Shown here one piece after another: positions 36,098-44,944 of a DNA stretch of 64,000 nt. Under the pieces are notes generated by a model, which was given only the letters and a program-made list of their open reading frames with translations, was not told the DNA's origin and did not search any database. A program made the translations under genes and the position numbers. Origin of the DNA: Mycobacterium sp. 050128 (GTDB lineage: Bacteria > Actinomycetota > Actinomycetes > Mycobacteriales > Mycobacteriaceae); NCBI RefSeq assembly GCF_036409155.1, contig NZ_JAZGLW010000001.1, forward strand, positions 2,232,001 through 2,296,000, read 5' to 3'. Within the stretch, counting starts at the first letter, position 1, and each line of letters opens with the position of its first letter.

Positions 36098-36445
36098 ATG
36101 ACGCTCAAAGTGGAGATGGTCACGTTCGACTGCGGCGATGCCGCGAAGCTGGCCGGTTGGTGGGCGGACCAGTTCGGTGGCACCACACAGGAATTGATCC
36201 CCGGTGAATTCATCGCGGTGATGCGGCCGGAGGGGCCGCGGTTGGGATTTCAGAACGTGCCTGATCCCACGCCCGGAAAGAATCGCCTGCATCTCGATTT
36301 CGCCGCCGAGGACGTCGACGGTGAGGTGTCGCGACTGACGGCCGCCGGAGCCACCGAGGTGGGCCGGCACCAGTTCAGCGAGAACTTTCGCTGGGTGGTG
36401 CTGACCGACCCGGAAGGCAACGCGTTCTGCGTAGCGGGTCAGTGA
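36098..36445 (+). CDS. VOC-family protein (Rv0801-like)
   Basis: Protein of 115 residues of the glyoxalase/VOC superfamily, the short form with CGDAAKLAGWWADQFGG at the start and FRWVVLTDPEGNAFCVAGQ at the end. Many such proteins in actinobacteria bind small ligands without known catalysis. TAGAGT lies 8 nt before the ATG, so the mRNA is almost leaderless. It has a 7 bp convergent overlap with the TetR gene. Syntenic with Rv0801. Confidence 0.82.
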   Translation: MTLKVEMVTFDCGDAAKLAGWWADQFGGTTQELIPGEFIAVMRPEGPRLGFQNVPDPTPGKNRLHLDFAAEDVDGEVSRLTAAGATEVGRHQFSENFRWVVLTDPEGNAFCVAGQ

Positions 36446-37065
36446 TTCGAAACGCCGTCGAATAGCGCGTCGACGAGCCCACCGAGCCCACCGAATCCGG
36501 CGCCCGCGGTCGGCCGGGTGAGCGCGTGGAAGAGCAGCGTGCCGACCAATGCTTGCGCGACGGCGTCGATGCCCGCGCCGGCGCGGAGTTCTCCGTCGTC
36601 GACGGCTTGGCGCAGGCGCGTCGTCAACCCGGCGAGCTGCGGGGCGCTCAATTGTCGGTAGAGATCCTCGCCGTCGCCCGGGCGCGCGGCAGCCGCGGCA
36701 ACCAGAGCCCGCACCAAGGCGGCATTCGACGGCTCGGCCAAGAACTCGGCATGCTCGGTCAGCCAGGTTTGCAGGTCGGCACGGATGTCGCCGGTCTCGG
36801 CGACCGGGAATGACCCCGATCCGCCGTAAGCCTCCAGGACCGCTTCGGCGACCATCGGCGCCTTCGATGGCCATCGCCGGTACACGGTCTTTTTCCCGAC
36901 GCCCGCGCGTGCCGCGACGCTTTCCATCGACAGCTCGGCGTAGCTGCCGGCGGTGAGCAGTTCACGGGTGGCGTCGAGGATCGCGTGATCCAGCCGGGCA
37001 TCACGCGGTCGACCTACCCGCTCGGTCGGCGGTGGCGGCGCGGCGCCGGCTTGGGCTACCTTCAT
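36439..37065 (-). CDS. TetR-family regulator
   Basis: Regulator of 208 residues: RLDHAILDATRELLTAGSYA and MESVAARAGVGKKTVYRRWPSK form the DNA-binding domain (TVYRRW variant), followed by a C-terminal domain of the TetR_C_16-like kind. A Pro-rich N-terminal extension precedes it. The 50 bp between its start and the divergent phosphotransferase gene holds a perfect 20-bp palindrome, so it probably represses both itself and that gene. Overlaps the VOC gene by 7 bp at the 3' end. Confidence 0.88.
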   Translation of the reverse strand: MKVAQAGAAPPPPTERVGRPRDARLDHAILDATRELLTAGSYAELSMESVAARAGVGKKTVYRRWPSKAPMVAEAVLEAYGGSGSFPVAETGDIRADLQTWLTEHAEFLAEPSNAALVRALVAAAAARPGDGEDLYRQLSAPQLAGLTTRLRQAVDDGELRAGAGIDAVAQALVGTLLFHALTRPTAGAGFGGLGGLVDALFDGVSNH

Positions 37066-37078
37066 TCACACAGCATAG

Positions 37079-37098
37079 GAAACGACACGTGTCGTTTC
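37079..37098. promoter_or_regulatory. Perfect 20-bp palindromic TetR operator
   Basis: GAAACGACACGTGTCGTTTC reads identically on both strands. It lies 14-33 bp before the TetR start on one side and 18-37 bp before the phosphotransferase start on the other. Confidence 0.8.
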
Positions 37099-37115
37099 TA
37101 CGAAAGGACTCGCCG

Positions 37116-38186
37116 GTGAGTGCCATGTCGTTGTCGGTGCCGAAAACCTGGGACGAAGTCACGCCCGAATGGATGTCGGCGGCACTGGCCGCGGACTTCC
37201 CCGGTGCGGACGTGGACACCGTTTCCGTTGAGCTCCGCGACGACGGCACCAATCGACGCGCCCGGTTGGGCGTCACCTATCGCTGCGGTGCGGGTCCGGC
37301 GACCGTCTTCGTCAAGGCCGCCGATCCTGCCCACAAAGCACTGATCCGGTTGACCAGCGGCATGTTTCATGAGCCACGGCTGTTCACCTGCGGGGTGGAT
37401 CTGCCGCTCGAGCATCCGGCCGTCTACACCGCGCTGATCGACGAGGCCGACTACGACTTCGTGCTGGTGATGGAAGATCTGCGCGCCCGGGGCGCCGATC
37501 CCCGCGACGGCAGCCGGCCGATGACCGTCGAGCAGGTCGCCACCGGCGTGCGCGGCCTGGCCCGCATGCACGCCAAGTACTGGGGACAACGGCTGCGCCG
37601 CGAGCCGGCGCTGGACTGGCTCGAGCCCTTCGTGACGTGGGAGGGCATGCAAGCGGCACCGTTACCCGTCGCACTGGAAAGTCTCGGCGCAGACGCACCC
37701 GCCGAGGTCATGTCGTTGACCATCGACGAGCTGATCGAGTCCATCTGGAAGCCCTACATCAGAACACTGACCACCTCGCCGCAAACCCTGCTGCACGGCG
37801 ACCCCCACATCGGCAACACCTACCTGCTGCCCAGCGGAGAGGTCGGCTTCCTGGACTGGCAGGTGGCCAGGCGCGGCAACTGGTCGCTGGATCTCGGCTA
37901 CTTCCTGCAGGGCGCGCTGACCGTCGAGGACCGCCGGCGCAGCGAGCGCGCCCTCCTACAGGAGTACCGGGACGCGCTCGCTTTGCCGATCGACGAAATG
38001 CCCAGTGCCGCAGAGATCTGGTTGCGCTACCGGGCATCGGTTGCGCACGGTCTGACCCTGTGGCTGGTGACCGCCAGCGCCGGGGAGTGGCAACGCACCG
38101 ACGTCTCGGTCCCACTGGCGCAACGGTATTCGTTCGCCTATGCCGACCTCGACACCGCGTCGGCGCTCGCTGAGATCGCGGGCTGA
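37116..38186 (+). CDS. Aminoglycoside phosphotransferase-like / acyl-CoA-associated kinase-fold protein
   Basis: Kinase-fold protein of 356 residues. The catalytic loop LLHGDPHIGNTYLL (HGDxHxxN) and the metal site VGFLDWQ are intact, and the front lobe holds TVFVKAADP as the ATP lysine region. The family phosphorylates small molecules; members near TetR regulators and SnoaL-like proteins often belong to lipid or steroid loci. GTG at 37116 has GAAAGGA 6 nt upstream; the in-frame ATG at 37125 is the alternative. Expression is presumably controlled by the divergent TetR through the 20-bp palindrome. Confidence 0.86.
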   Translation: MSAMSLSVPKTWDEVTPEWMSAALAADFPGADVDTVSVELRDDGTNRRARLGVTYRCGAGPATVFVKAADPAHKALIRLTSGMFHEPRLFTCGVDLPLEHPAVYTALIDEADYDFVLVMEDLRARGADPRDGSRPMTVEQVATGVRGLARMHAKYWGQRLRREPALDWLEPFVTWEGMQAAPLPVALESLGADAPAEVMSLTIDELIESIWKPYIRTLTTSPQTLLHGDPHIGNTYLLPSGEVGFLDWQVARRGNWSLDLGYFLQGALTVEDRRRSERALLQEYRDALALPIDEMPSAAEIWLRYRASVAHGLTLWLVTASAGEWQRTDVSVPLAQRYSFAYADLDTASALAEIAG

Positions 38187-38188
38187 CT

Positions 38189-38587
38189 TCAGCCCCGCCC
38201 CACGAACAGCGGGTCGTAACGGATCACGTTCTCCACGACCAGGCCGTCGCGAGTGCGCACCCGGTCGAGACCGCGGATCTGGAACGGGCCGTCCGGGCCG
38301 GTGCCCCGGCCGATGTAATGCAAGAACACCAGCTCTTCGCCTGCGGCGGAGCCGGCGACCGTCGCGCTGTCGACGACTTGGAGCTGCAAATCCGGTGCGG
38401 CATCGAGTATTTCGGCGATCTTCGCCGTGTATGCCGCGACCCCGCGGACCGGCTCCGCGTCGCCCGGCCAGTAGCCGACGATGTCGTCGGCCAAAATGTC
38501 CATCCCGCGCGACATGTCGGGGGCGGCCCAAAAAGCCGCGAACATTTCGGCGCTGAACTTGGGCGCAGCGGATGCGATGTCGGTCAT
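38189..38587 (-). CDS. SnoaL/NTF2-like protein
   Basis: Protein of 132 residues with the NTF2 cone fold: KFSAEMFAAFWAAPDMSRGM helix, then FAD-like beta strands DIVGYWPGDAEPVRG and EELVFLHYIGRGTGPDGPFQI, ending RDGLVVENVIRYDPLFVGRG. Members are polyketide cyclases, steroid isomerases or binding proteins. Start at ATG 38587 with GGAGGGAA upstream. It is convergent with the phosphotransferase gene (2 bp between stops) and divergent from the XRE regulator. Confidence 0.8.
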   Translation of the reverse strand: MTDIASAAPKFSAEMFAAFWAAPDMSRGMDILADDIVGYWPGDAEPVRGVAAYTAKIAEILDAAPDLQLQVVDSATVAGSAAGEELVFLHYIGRGTGPDGPFQIRGLDRVRTRDGLVVENVIRYDPLFVGRG

Positions 38588-38712
38588 GATTCCCTCCGGG
38601 GGTAGACGCTCCGAGTGAGCGCGTTGCAAGCAAGCGTGTTCCGGCGCGGTGCGCCAACACAATTACCTGTGAGGTCATCGCCTCGGGTACGCGTGGTGGC
38701 TACCGTGAGTGC

Positions 38713-39501
38713 GTGAGTAACGCGCCGGTCGGTGTTCTGTTGCGCGAATGGCGCACGCGGCGGCGGGTCAGCCAGCTTGACCTGTCGTTGAGCGTGGGTG
38801 TGTCGGCGCGACATCTGAGCTTCATCGAGACCGGGCGCTCGCGTCCGAGCCCGGAGATGGTGCTGTCGCTGGCCGAGGGTCTCGACATTCCGTTGCGGGA
38901 GCGCAACGCGCTGCTGCTGGCCGCCGGGTTCGCCCCGCGCTATCGGTCGCGCCCACTCGACGACGCCGCCCTGTCCCCGGCTCGCGATGCGATCCAGCGG
39001 CTCCTCGATGCGCACGACCCCTACCCCGGCGTGGTCATCGATCGGTGCTGGAACATCGTGGGGGCCAATGCCGCCGCGTCCGCGTTGACCGCCGGCCTGC
39101 CCGAGGAACTACTCGGCCCGCCGAGCAACGTCTACCGGCTGTGCCTGCATCCCGACGGCCTAGCCGGGCGGACGCTGAATTTCGGAGAGTGGGCGGGCTA
39201 CCTGCTGTACCAGCTGCAGCGGACGATCGCTTTGACCGGCGACCCGGCGTTGCAGGCGCTGCGCGCCGAAGTGCGCGGATACCCCGGCGTCGCGACGAAC
39301 GCAAAACCATGGGGCACGCCAGCCGACGGCGCGTCGCTGCTCGTTCCGCTGGTGCTCGATGCCGGCGCCGGTCAACGGCTGTCGATGTTCACCACGCTGA
39401 CGACGTTCGGCACTCCGCTCGACGTCACACTCGCCGAATTGGCCGTTGAATTGTTCTATCCGGCCGACGCCGAAAGCGCCCGCCTGCTGCGCGGCGACTA
39501 G
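38713..39501 (+). CDS. XRE-family regulator with MmyB-like ligand domain
   Basis: Transcription factor of 262 residues. Residues about 8-66 are a Cro/C1-type helix-turn-helix (LREWRTRRRVSQLDLSLSVGVSARHLSFIETGRSRPS as the core region). The rest (about 95-260) is the MmyB-like ligand-binding domain common in actinobacteria, which can bind fatty acids. GTG start at 38713 lies 6 nt after TACCGT, a leaderless arrangement. It is divergent from the SnoaL-like gene, its probable target. Confidence 0.86.
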   Translation: MSNAPVGVLLREWRTRRRVSQLDLSLSVGVSARHLSFIETGRSRPSPEMVLSLAEGLDIPLRERNALLLAAGFAPRYRSRPLDDAALSPARDAIQRLLDAHDPYPGVVIDRCWNIVGANAAASALTAGLPEELLGPPSNVYRLCLHPDGLAGRTLNFGEWAGYLLYQLQRTIALTGDPALQALRAEVRGYPGVATNAKPWGTPADGASLLVPLVLDAGAGQRLSMFTTLTTFGTPLDVTLAELAVELFYPADAESARLLRGD

Positions 39502-39506
39502 CTCTT

Positions 39507-39512
39507 TAGACT
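39507..39512 (+). promoter_or_regulatory. -10 element of a leaderless purL promoter
   Basis: TAGACT is 6 nt before the GTG at 39519, which makes that GTG the likely start rather than the one at 39513. Confidence 0.65.
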
Positions 39513-39518
39513 GTGGGC

Positions 39519-41837
39519 GTGACTGTCTCCCCAGCGGGCGCTCGTACTCACGTGGTCGACACCGTCGAACATGCAGCCGCCACCCCCGACCAGCCGCAGC
39601 CCTTCGGTGAGTTGGGTCTTAAAGACGGCGAGTACCAGCGGATTCGCGAGATCCTGGGCCGCCGTCCCACCGACACCGAGCTGGCGATGTACTCGGTGAT
39701 GTGGAGCGAGCACTGCTCGTATAAGTCGTCCAAGGTCCACCTGCGCTACTTCGGGGAGACCACCACCGAGGAAATGCGCGCGGGCATGCTGGCCGGCATC
39801 GGTGAGAACGCCGGTGTGGTCGACATCGGCGACGGGTGGGCCGTCACGTTCAAGGTCGAGTCGCACAACCACCCGTCCTACGTGGAGCCGTATCAGGGCG
39901 CGGCCACCGGTGTGGGCGGCATCGTGCGCGACATCATGGCCATGGGTGCCCGTCCGGTCGCCGTGATGGATCAGCTGCGGTTCGGCGCCGCCGACGCGCC
40001 CGATACCCGCCGCGTGCTCGACGGCGTGGTCCGCGGGATCGGCGGCTACGGCAACTCGCTGGGCCTGCCCAACATCGGCGGCGAGACCGTCTTCGACGCG
40101 TCGTATGCGGGCAACCCGTTGGTGAACGCGTTGTGCGTCGGGGTGCTGCGCAAGGAGGACCTGCACCTGGCTTTCGCCTCGGGAACCGGCAACAAGATCA
40201 TCCTGTTCGGTGCGCGCACCGGCCTGGACGGGATCGGCGGCGTGTCCGTGCTGGCGTCGGAGACCTTCGGCGGCGACGAGGGCGGCACCACCGGCAACAA
40301 GAACAGAAAGAAACTGCCCTCGGTGCAGGTCGGCGACCCGTTCACCGAGAAAGTGCTCATCGAGTGCTGCCTGGAGCTGTACGCGGCCGGGTTGGTGATC
40401 GGCATTCAGGACCTCGGCGGTGCCGGATTATCTTGTGCGACTTCAGAACTCGCATCTGCCGGCGACGGCGGGATGCGCGTCGAGCTGGAGACCGTGCCGT
40501 TGCGGGCGGCCAACATGACGCCCGCCGAGATCCTCTCCAGCGAGTCGCAGGAGCGGATGTGCGCCGTGGTCGCTCCAGAGAACGTCGAGGCTTTCCTGGC
40601 GGTGTGCCGCAAGTGGGAGGTGCTGGCGACGGTCATCGGTGAGGTCACCGACGGCGACCGGTTGCGCATCACCTGGCATGGCGAGACCGTCGTCGACGTG
40701 CCGCCGCGCACGGTGGCGCATCAAGGGCCGGTATACGAACGCCCGGTGGCCCGCCCCGAATCCCAGGACGCGTTGAACGCCGACACTTCGGCCGGCCTGC
40801 CCCGGCCCACGTCCGGTGCCGAACTGCGCGCGACTTTGCTTGCGCTGCTGGGCAGTCCGCACCTGTGCAGCCGGGCATTCATCACCGAGCAGTACGACCG
40901 CTATGTGCGCGGCAACACCGTGCTAGCCGAGCACGCCGACGGTGGGGTGCTGCGCATCGACGAGTCCACCGGCCGCGGCATCGCGCTGTCGACCGACGCC
41001 TCCGGGCGCTACACCAAGCTGGATCCCTACACCGGAGCCCAGCTGGCGCTGGCCGAGGCCTACCGCAATGTCGCGGTCACCGGGGCCGTCCCGGTCGCGG
41101 TGACCAACTGCCTCAACTTCGGCTCACCCGAAGATCCCGGGGTGATGTGGCAGTTCTCGCAGGCGGTCCGGGGGCTCGCCGATGGCTGTGTGGCCCTGGG
41201 GATTCCAGTGACCGGCGGCAACGTCAGCTTCTACAACCAGACCGGCTCGGTCGCGATCCTGCCCACCCCGGTGGTAGGGGTGCTGGGCGTGATCGACGAT
41301 GTCGATCGGCGCATCCCGACGGCCCTGGGCACCGACCCGGGCGAATCCCTGCTGCTGCTCGGTGATACCCGCGACGAGTTCGACGGGTCGATCTGGGCCC
41401 AGGTGACCGGCGACCATCTCGGTGGTTTGCCGCCGACGGTCGACCTGCAGCGAGAGAAGCTGCTGGCCGAGGTGCTCAGCGCCGCGTCACGCGACGGATT
41501 GGTGACCGCGGCCCATGACCTGTCCGAGGGCGGCTTGGCCCAGGCCATCGTGGAATCGGCTCTGGCGGGTGAAACCGGTTGCCGCATAGTACTTCCCGAG
41601 GGCAGCGATCCGTTCGTGACATTGTTCTCCGAGTCGGCGGGACGGATACTCGTGGCGGTGCCGCGCACCGAGGAGAGCCGGTTTCGCTCCATGTGCGAGG
41701 CGCGCGGACTTCCCGCCGTCCGCATCGGCGTCGTCGACCAGGACTCGGATGCGGTGGAATTTCAAGGCCTGTTCACGGTGTCACTGGCCGAACTGCGCGC
41801 GACGTCCGAAGCGGTACTGCCGCGATTCTTCGGCTGA
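39519..41837 (+). CDS. purL: Phosphoribosylformylglycinamidine synthase large subunit
   Basis: Catalytic subunit of FGAM synthase, 772 residues, working with PurS and PurQ encoded at 19 kb. It uses ATP and ammonia from PurQ to convert FGAR to FGAM. The family blocks [34 protein letters not shown] and [15 protein letters not shown] are intact, as is the second half ([39 protein letters not shown]). GTG at 39519 was chosen from the leaderless -10. The gene follows the XRE regulator by 17 bp but has its own promoter. Equivalent to Rv0803. Confidence 0.97.
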   Translation: MTVSPAGARTHVVDTVEHAAATPDQPQPFGELGLKDGEYQRIREILGRRPTDTELAMYSVMWSEHCSYKSSKVHLRYFGETTTEEMRAGMLAGIGENAGVVDIGDGWAVTFKVESHNHPSYVEPYQGAATGVGGIVRDIMAMGARPVAVMDQLRFGAADAPDTRRVLDGVVRGIGGYGNSLGLPNIGGETVFDASYAGNPLVNALCVGVLRKEDLHLAFASGTGNKIILFGARTGLDGIGGVSVLASETFGGDEGGTTGNKNRKKLPSVQVGDPFTEKVLIECCLELYAAGLVIGIQDLGGAGLSCATSELASAGDGGMRVELETVPLRAANMTPAEILSSESQERMCAVVAPENVEAFLAVCRKWEVLATVIGEVTDGDRLRITWHGETVVDVPPRTVAHQGPVYERPVARPESQDALNADTSAGLPRPTSGAELRATLLALLGSPHLCSRAFITEQYDRYVRGNTVLAEHADGGVLRIDESTGRGIALSTDASGRYTKLDPYTGAQLALAEAYRNVAVTGAVPVAVTNCLNFGSPEDPGVMWQFSQAVRGLADGCVALGIPVTGGNVSFYNQTGSVAILPTPVVGVLGVIDDVDRRIPTALGTDPGESLLLLGDTRDEFDGSIWAQVTGDHLGGLPPTVDLQREKLLAEVLSAASRDGLVTAAHDLSEGGLAQAIVESALAGETGCRIVLPEGSDPFVTLFSESAGRILVAVPRTEESRFRSMCEARGLPAVRIGVVDQDSDAVEFQGLFTVSLAELRATSEAVLPRFFG

Positions 41838-41843
41838 GCCGAG

Positions 41844-43151
41844 CTATCCCGCGTGCACGCGGTCCTGCTGGTCGGCCACGGTGCTGCCATCGGGCCGCAG
41901 CAACGGCGCATGGCCGCCGTCGGGAGCGTCGAAACCCTGTGTCGCACAAGGGTAGGGCGGGCTCACGCCCAACGGGTTGGCGAACATCGGGTTGACCAGC
42001 CATCGCCCGTCGAGATTGGCATAGGCCCGGCACATCAACTCGATCTGGTTGCGATTGATCACCAGGCGCAGCGCGGTCGCGTCCGCGGTGAAGGTGGCGT
42101 CTCCGTCGGAGTCGCCCGCCCCGAACACCTGGCGCCGGTCCTCGGGCAGTTGGTCGAACGCCGCCGGCCCCTGGACGCCGAACACCTGCTCGTTGACCCG
42201 GCAGCGTTTGCCCTCGTTGAACGGAATCGAGGTCTCCCCGCCACAGGACGCCAACCGCGCGGTGAGCAGATCACCGTCGTGCTCGGTGCGGGTGCCCATC
42301 ACCCGGTCAGCGGAGATTCCGAGCTCCGCGGCCCACACCCGCACCACGGGCTCCGGCGAGGCGGAGATGATTCGCACATCAAATCCGTTGGCCTGCAAGG
42401 TCGCTACCAGATCCCGCATTTGAGCGTAGTAGCGAACCCACCCAACCCGGCGGGTACTGCCGACCTGCTGTTCGGTGCCCTCGGGTGCGTCCAGGTTCTC
42501 CTTGCGAGCCGCTTCGGCGAATCCGCTGACCTCGGCGTCGGTCCAGCCGGCGAGCAGTTGTACCGCCCAGGCGGCGGCGGGAGCCATGCGCCGATGGTTG
42601 TATCCATCGAAAGCCGCTGCCCCCGTTCGTATTTGGCGTTCGCTGTATACCGAGACCAGTTCGTCAGCGCATCCGGGGCTGGTTCCCGTCGGCAACGGCT
42701 GGCCCGGAGGTGCCAGCGCGCCACACGCGGAAGCCAGCGCCGCCGTCGCGGCAGCGGTGAGATACGAGCTTGTGGTGGTCCAATTTCCGTCGACGGGTTG
42801 GCGCACCTTGGAATTGCGCACCATCCAGAAGAAGGTCGCGTCGCCGATGTCGTTCTTCACCATCGTGCCGTCCCAGTCGAACAACGCCAGCGCGGGACCG
42901 TCCGTCTCGGGTTCCAGCTTGCCGCAAGTGCCGAGGTGACTGACCATATCGTTGAGCCGGTCTCGGTTGTCGCCATACCAGCCGGGATCGGCGGCCAGCA
43001 TGCGGCAGCCGTTGTCGCTGGCGTCACCTTCGCGGTGGTCGCCGGAGTCGCCACAGCCCGACAACGACAGCGTTGCCGCGGTGATCGCCAACACCGTGAG
43101 TCGACGAGCGACGGCCGCCGCCCGGTGAGCAGCCAAGCGTGCGATGGTCAT
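41844..43151 (-). CDS. Lipoprotein with HAD-type phosphatase domain
   Basis: Exported lipoprotein of 435 residues. The signal ends in a lipobox (LSLSGC, Cys at about 33), so the protein is anchored outside the membrane. The HAD phosphatase motif I is ALFDWDGTMVKND; motif II-like is VRIISASPEPVVRVWAAELG (phosphoserine-phosphatase-like) and motif IV VFGAGDSDGDATF. It has a long insert between motifs I and II (cap domain). Substrate unknown; phosphate release at the cell surface is plausible. It lies 33 bp after the orphan MceA-type gene, so the two form one unit. Convergent with purL, 6 bp apart. Confidence 0.83.
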   Translation of the reverse strand: MTIARLAAHRAAAVARRLTVLAITAATLSLSGCGDSGDHREGDASDNGCRMLAADPGWYGDNRDRLNDMVSHLGTCGKLEPETDGPALALFDWDGTMVKNDIGDATFFWMVRNSKVRQPVDGNWTTTSSYLTAAATAALASACGALAPPGQPLPTGTSPGCADELVSVYSERQIRTGAAAFDGYNHRRMAPAAAWAVQLLAGWTDAEVSGFAEAARKENLDAPEGTEQQVGSTRRVGWVRYYAQMRDLVATLQANGFDVRIISASPEPVVRVWAAELGISADRVMGTRTEHDGDLLTARLASCGGETSIPFNEGKRCRVNEQVFGVQGPAAFDQLPEDRRQVFGAGDSDGDATFTADATALRLVINRNQIELMCRAYANLDGRWLVNPMFANPLGVSPPYPCATQGFDAPDGGHAPLLRPDGSTVADQQDRVHAG

Positions 43152-43184
43152 CGCCTCTCTTCTGGGGGTTCATCAGGGGTTTCT

Positions 43185-44399
43185 TCAGGGGTTGATGGTG
43201 TTGTCGCCTAGTTGGCGACCCCACACGTACTCCACGGCAATTGGTGAACCGACCTCAAAGTGGTTGTACGGGGCCACGCTCGCGCCGGTGTCCATGACGA
43301 GCATGGGAGCGGGCCACAGTTCGCGGGTAATCGACTGCCAGCATCCCGGCCGTCCGCCGGGCCCGCCCCGGGCGTTGGTCCGCGGCAGGTTCTCCGGGTA
43401 GGTGTACGGATTCGGCGCTCCCGCGATCGAGCCCGACGAGTGGGCGCCCAGCGCGTAGCCGTTGTCGCCGAGCGCGACGTGGAGCTTGGGTGCGACTTGG
43501 TTGAAATTGCGTATGGTGCAGAAGATTTCGGGGCTGTACTCGTCCAGTAGTTGGGCGGTGGGAACGAGATCGGCCGCGCCGCGTGCCAGATACGGTCCAC
43601 TTCGGCCGAACACGTCGGCGCCGTTGTTGCCCAATCCCGCGGCCGCCAGCAACGCCGCATCCAGATCTCCCTGCTGCCGGTTGAGTGTTCGCGCCGTGCT
43701 CACCGCGTGCTCGAGCGCATCCCACAAGTCCGGCGCGGCATCGGCGTACGTGTCGCCCAGCGCCGCCAGCCGCGCAATGTCGAAGTGGATCATCGGCATT
43801 TGAGGGTTCAGGTCGTCGAGGATCGCGTTGCCGTTGAGCAACGATGCGCCGAATTTTTCGCCCAGCCCGGCCAGCGCCTGCGCCGTCGCGGACAGCGTCA
43901 GGTTCACCTTGACCGGATCGATCTTCTCGGTGATCGAGGTCAGCGTCTCGAAGACGGTGTTGAACTCGGTCGTCACCGTTGTCGCGTCAATCACCATTGA
44001 AGGTGCAATCGGTTGTGGCGCGGGGTTCTTCGGTGAACTCAGCGCAACGTATTTGTTGCCGAACACCGTGCTCGCCTTCACTTCGGCCGCCACGTTGGCC
44101 GGAATCATGTTGACGTACTTCGGAATCACGTCCAGTACCACCTTGGCAGCCGGCTTGCCGCGCTCGGTGATCTCGGAAATCCCGGCCACCCGGCCGATCT
44201 CGACGCCGTTGTAGGTGACCTTGGAGCCGGGATCCATCACCAAACCCGCGCGGGCGACCACCATCGTCAACTTCGTCTTCGGGGTGAAGTCTCCGCGAAA
44301 CTGCGAGTACAGGACCAACCCGAGGAGCCCCATGACCACGATCGTCACGAGGCCGACGGTTTTATAGGGGGGCGGCGGCCGGGAACGACGACGCTCCAT
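43185..44399 (-). CDS. Orphan MCE-family protein, MceA-like
   Basis: MCE (mammalian cell entry) protein of 404 residues. One N-terminal transmembrane helix (VGLVTIVVMGLLGLVLYS) is followed by the MCE domain (about 38-120: KLTMVVARAGLVMDPGSKVT, NGVEIGRVAGI), then a long helical tube-forming part and a C-terminus PAPMLVMDTGASVAPYNHFE, the signature end of the MceA position in mce operons. No YrbE permease or other Mce genes are present. Its partner is the lipoprotein phosphatase gene downstream (33 bp). The start is only 19 bp from the divergent sterol-carrier-like gene, so promoters overlap. Confidence 0.9.
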   Translation of the reverse strand: MERRRSRPPPPYKTVGLVTIVVMGLLGLVLYSQFRGDFTPKTKLTMVVARAGLVMDPGSKVTYNGVEIGRVAGISEITERGKPAAKVVLDVIPKYVNMIPANVAAEVKASTVFGNKYVALSSPKNPAPQPIAPSMVIDATTVTTEFNTVFETLTSITEKIDPVKVNLTLSATAQALAGLGEKFGASLLNGNAILDDLNPQMPMIHFDIARLAALGDTYADAAPDLWDALEHAVSTARTLNRQQGDLDAALLAAAGLGNNGADVFGRSGPYLARGAADLVPTAQLLDEYSPEIFCTIRNFNQVAPKLHVALGDNGYALGAHSSGSIAGAPNPYTYPENLPRTNARGGPGGRPGCWQSITRELWPAPMLVMDTGASVAPYNHFEVGSPIAVEYVWGRQLGDNTINP

Positions 44400-44418
44400 G
44401 ATTCTGAGACCCTAGGGT

Positions 44419-44808
44419 ATGGCCGCCCGCGATGCTGCCGATCCGGCCAAGACACGTCAGGTCCTGATGACCGTCGCGGACTGGCTGCGCGACCAAACCC
44501 GCCCGGCACCCGATCGCGCCACCCTGGCGACCGCGGTCCGGCTCACCGCGCGCACCCTGGCCGCGCTGGCGCCCGGCGCCAGCGTCGAGGTCCGGATCCC
44601 GCCGTTCGTCGCCGTGCAGTGCGTGGCGGGGCCGAAACACACCCGCGGCACGCCGCCCAACGTCGTCGAGACCGATCCGCGGACCTGGCTGCTGCTGGCC
44701 ACCGGGATGTTGACGCTCGCCGACGCAAAAGCGAACGGATTGTTAACGCTCTCGGGCTCGCGGGCGGGTGAAATTGACCACTGGTTGCCCCTGTTCGAGG
44801 TGGCCTGA
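44419..44808 (+). CDS. Sterol-carrier-like small protein (Rv0807-like)
   Basis: Protein of 129 residues related to the bacterial sterol-carrier-family domain seen also at the end of maleylpyruvate isomerase-like proteins: VRLTARTLAALAPGASVEVR, RGTPPNVVETDPRTWLLLA, GLLTLSGSRAGEIDHWLPL. It may bind a hydrophobic ligand. It precedes purF by 136 bp on the same strand, the same place as Rv0807 before purF in M. tuberculosis. ATG at 44419 directly follows TAGGGT; the 10-bp palindrome ACCCTAGGGT (44409-44418) lies in the 19 bp gap shared with the MceA gene. Confidence 0.78.
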   Translation: MAARDAADPAKTRQVLMTVADWLRDQTRPAPDRATLATAVRLTARTLAALAPGASVEVRIPPFVAVQCVAGPKHTRGTPPNVVETDPRTWLLLATGMLTLADAKANGLLTLSGSRAGEIDHWLPLFEVA

Positions 44809-44944
44809 ATATAACTCTGAACTGCAGGTTTAGGGTGACACGCCGCGAACTTTCGTGCACAACACGCCCAACAGATTCGTCCGCTGGGCTTACGTGCCCG
44901 TAAACTCCGAAGCGTCACTACCCCTCGCTAGGGAGCCGCCCACC

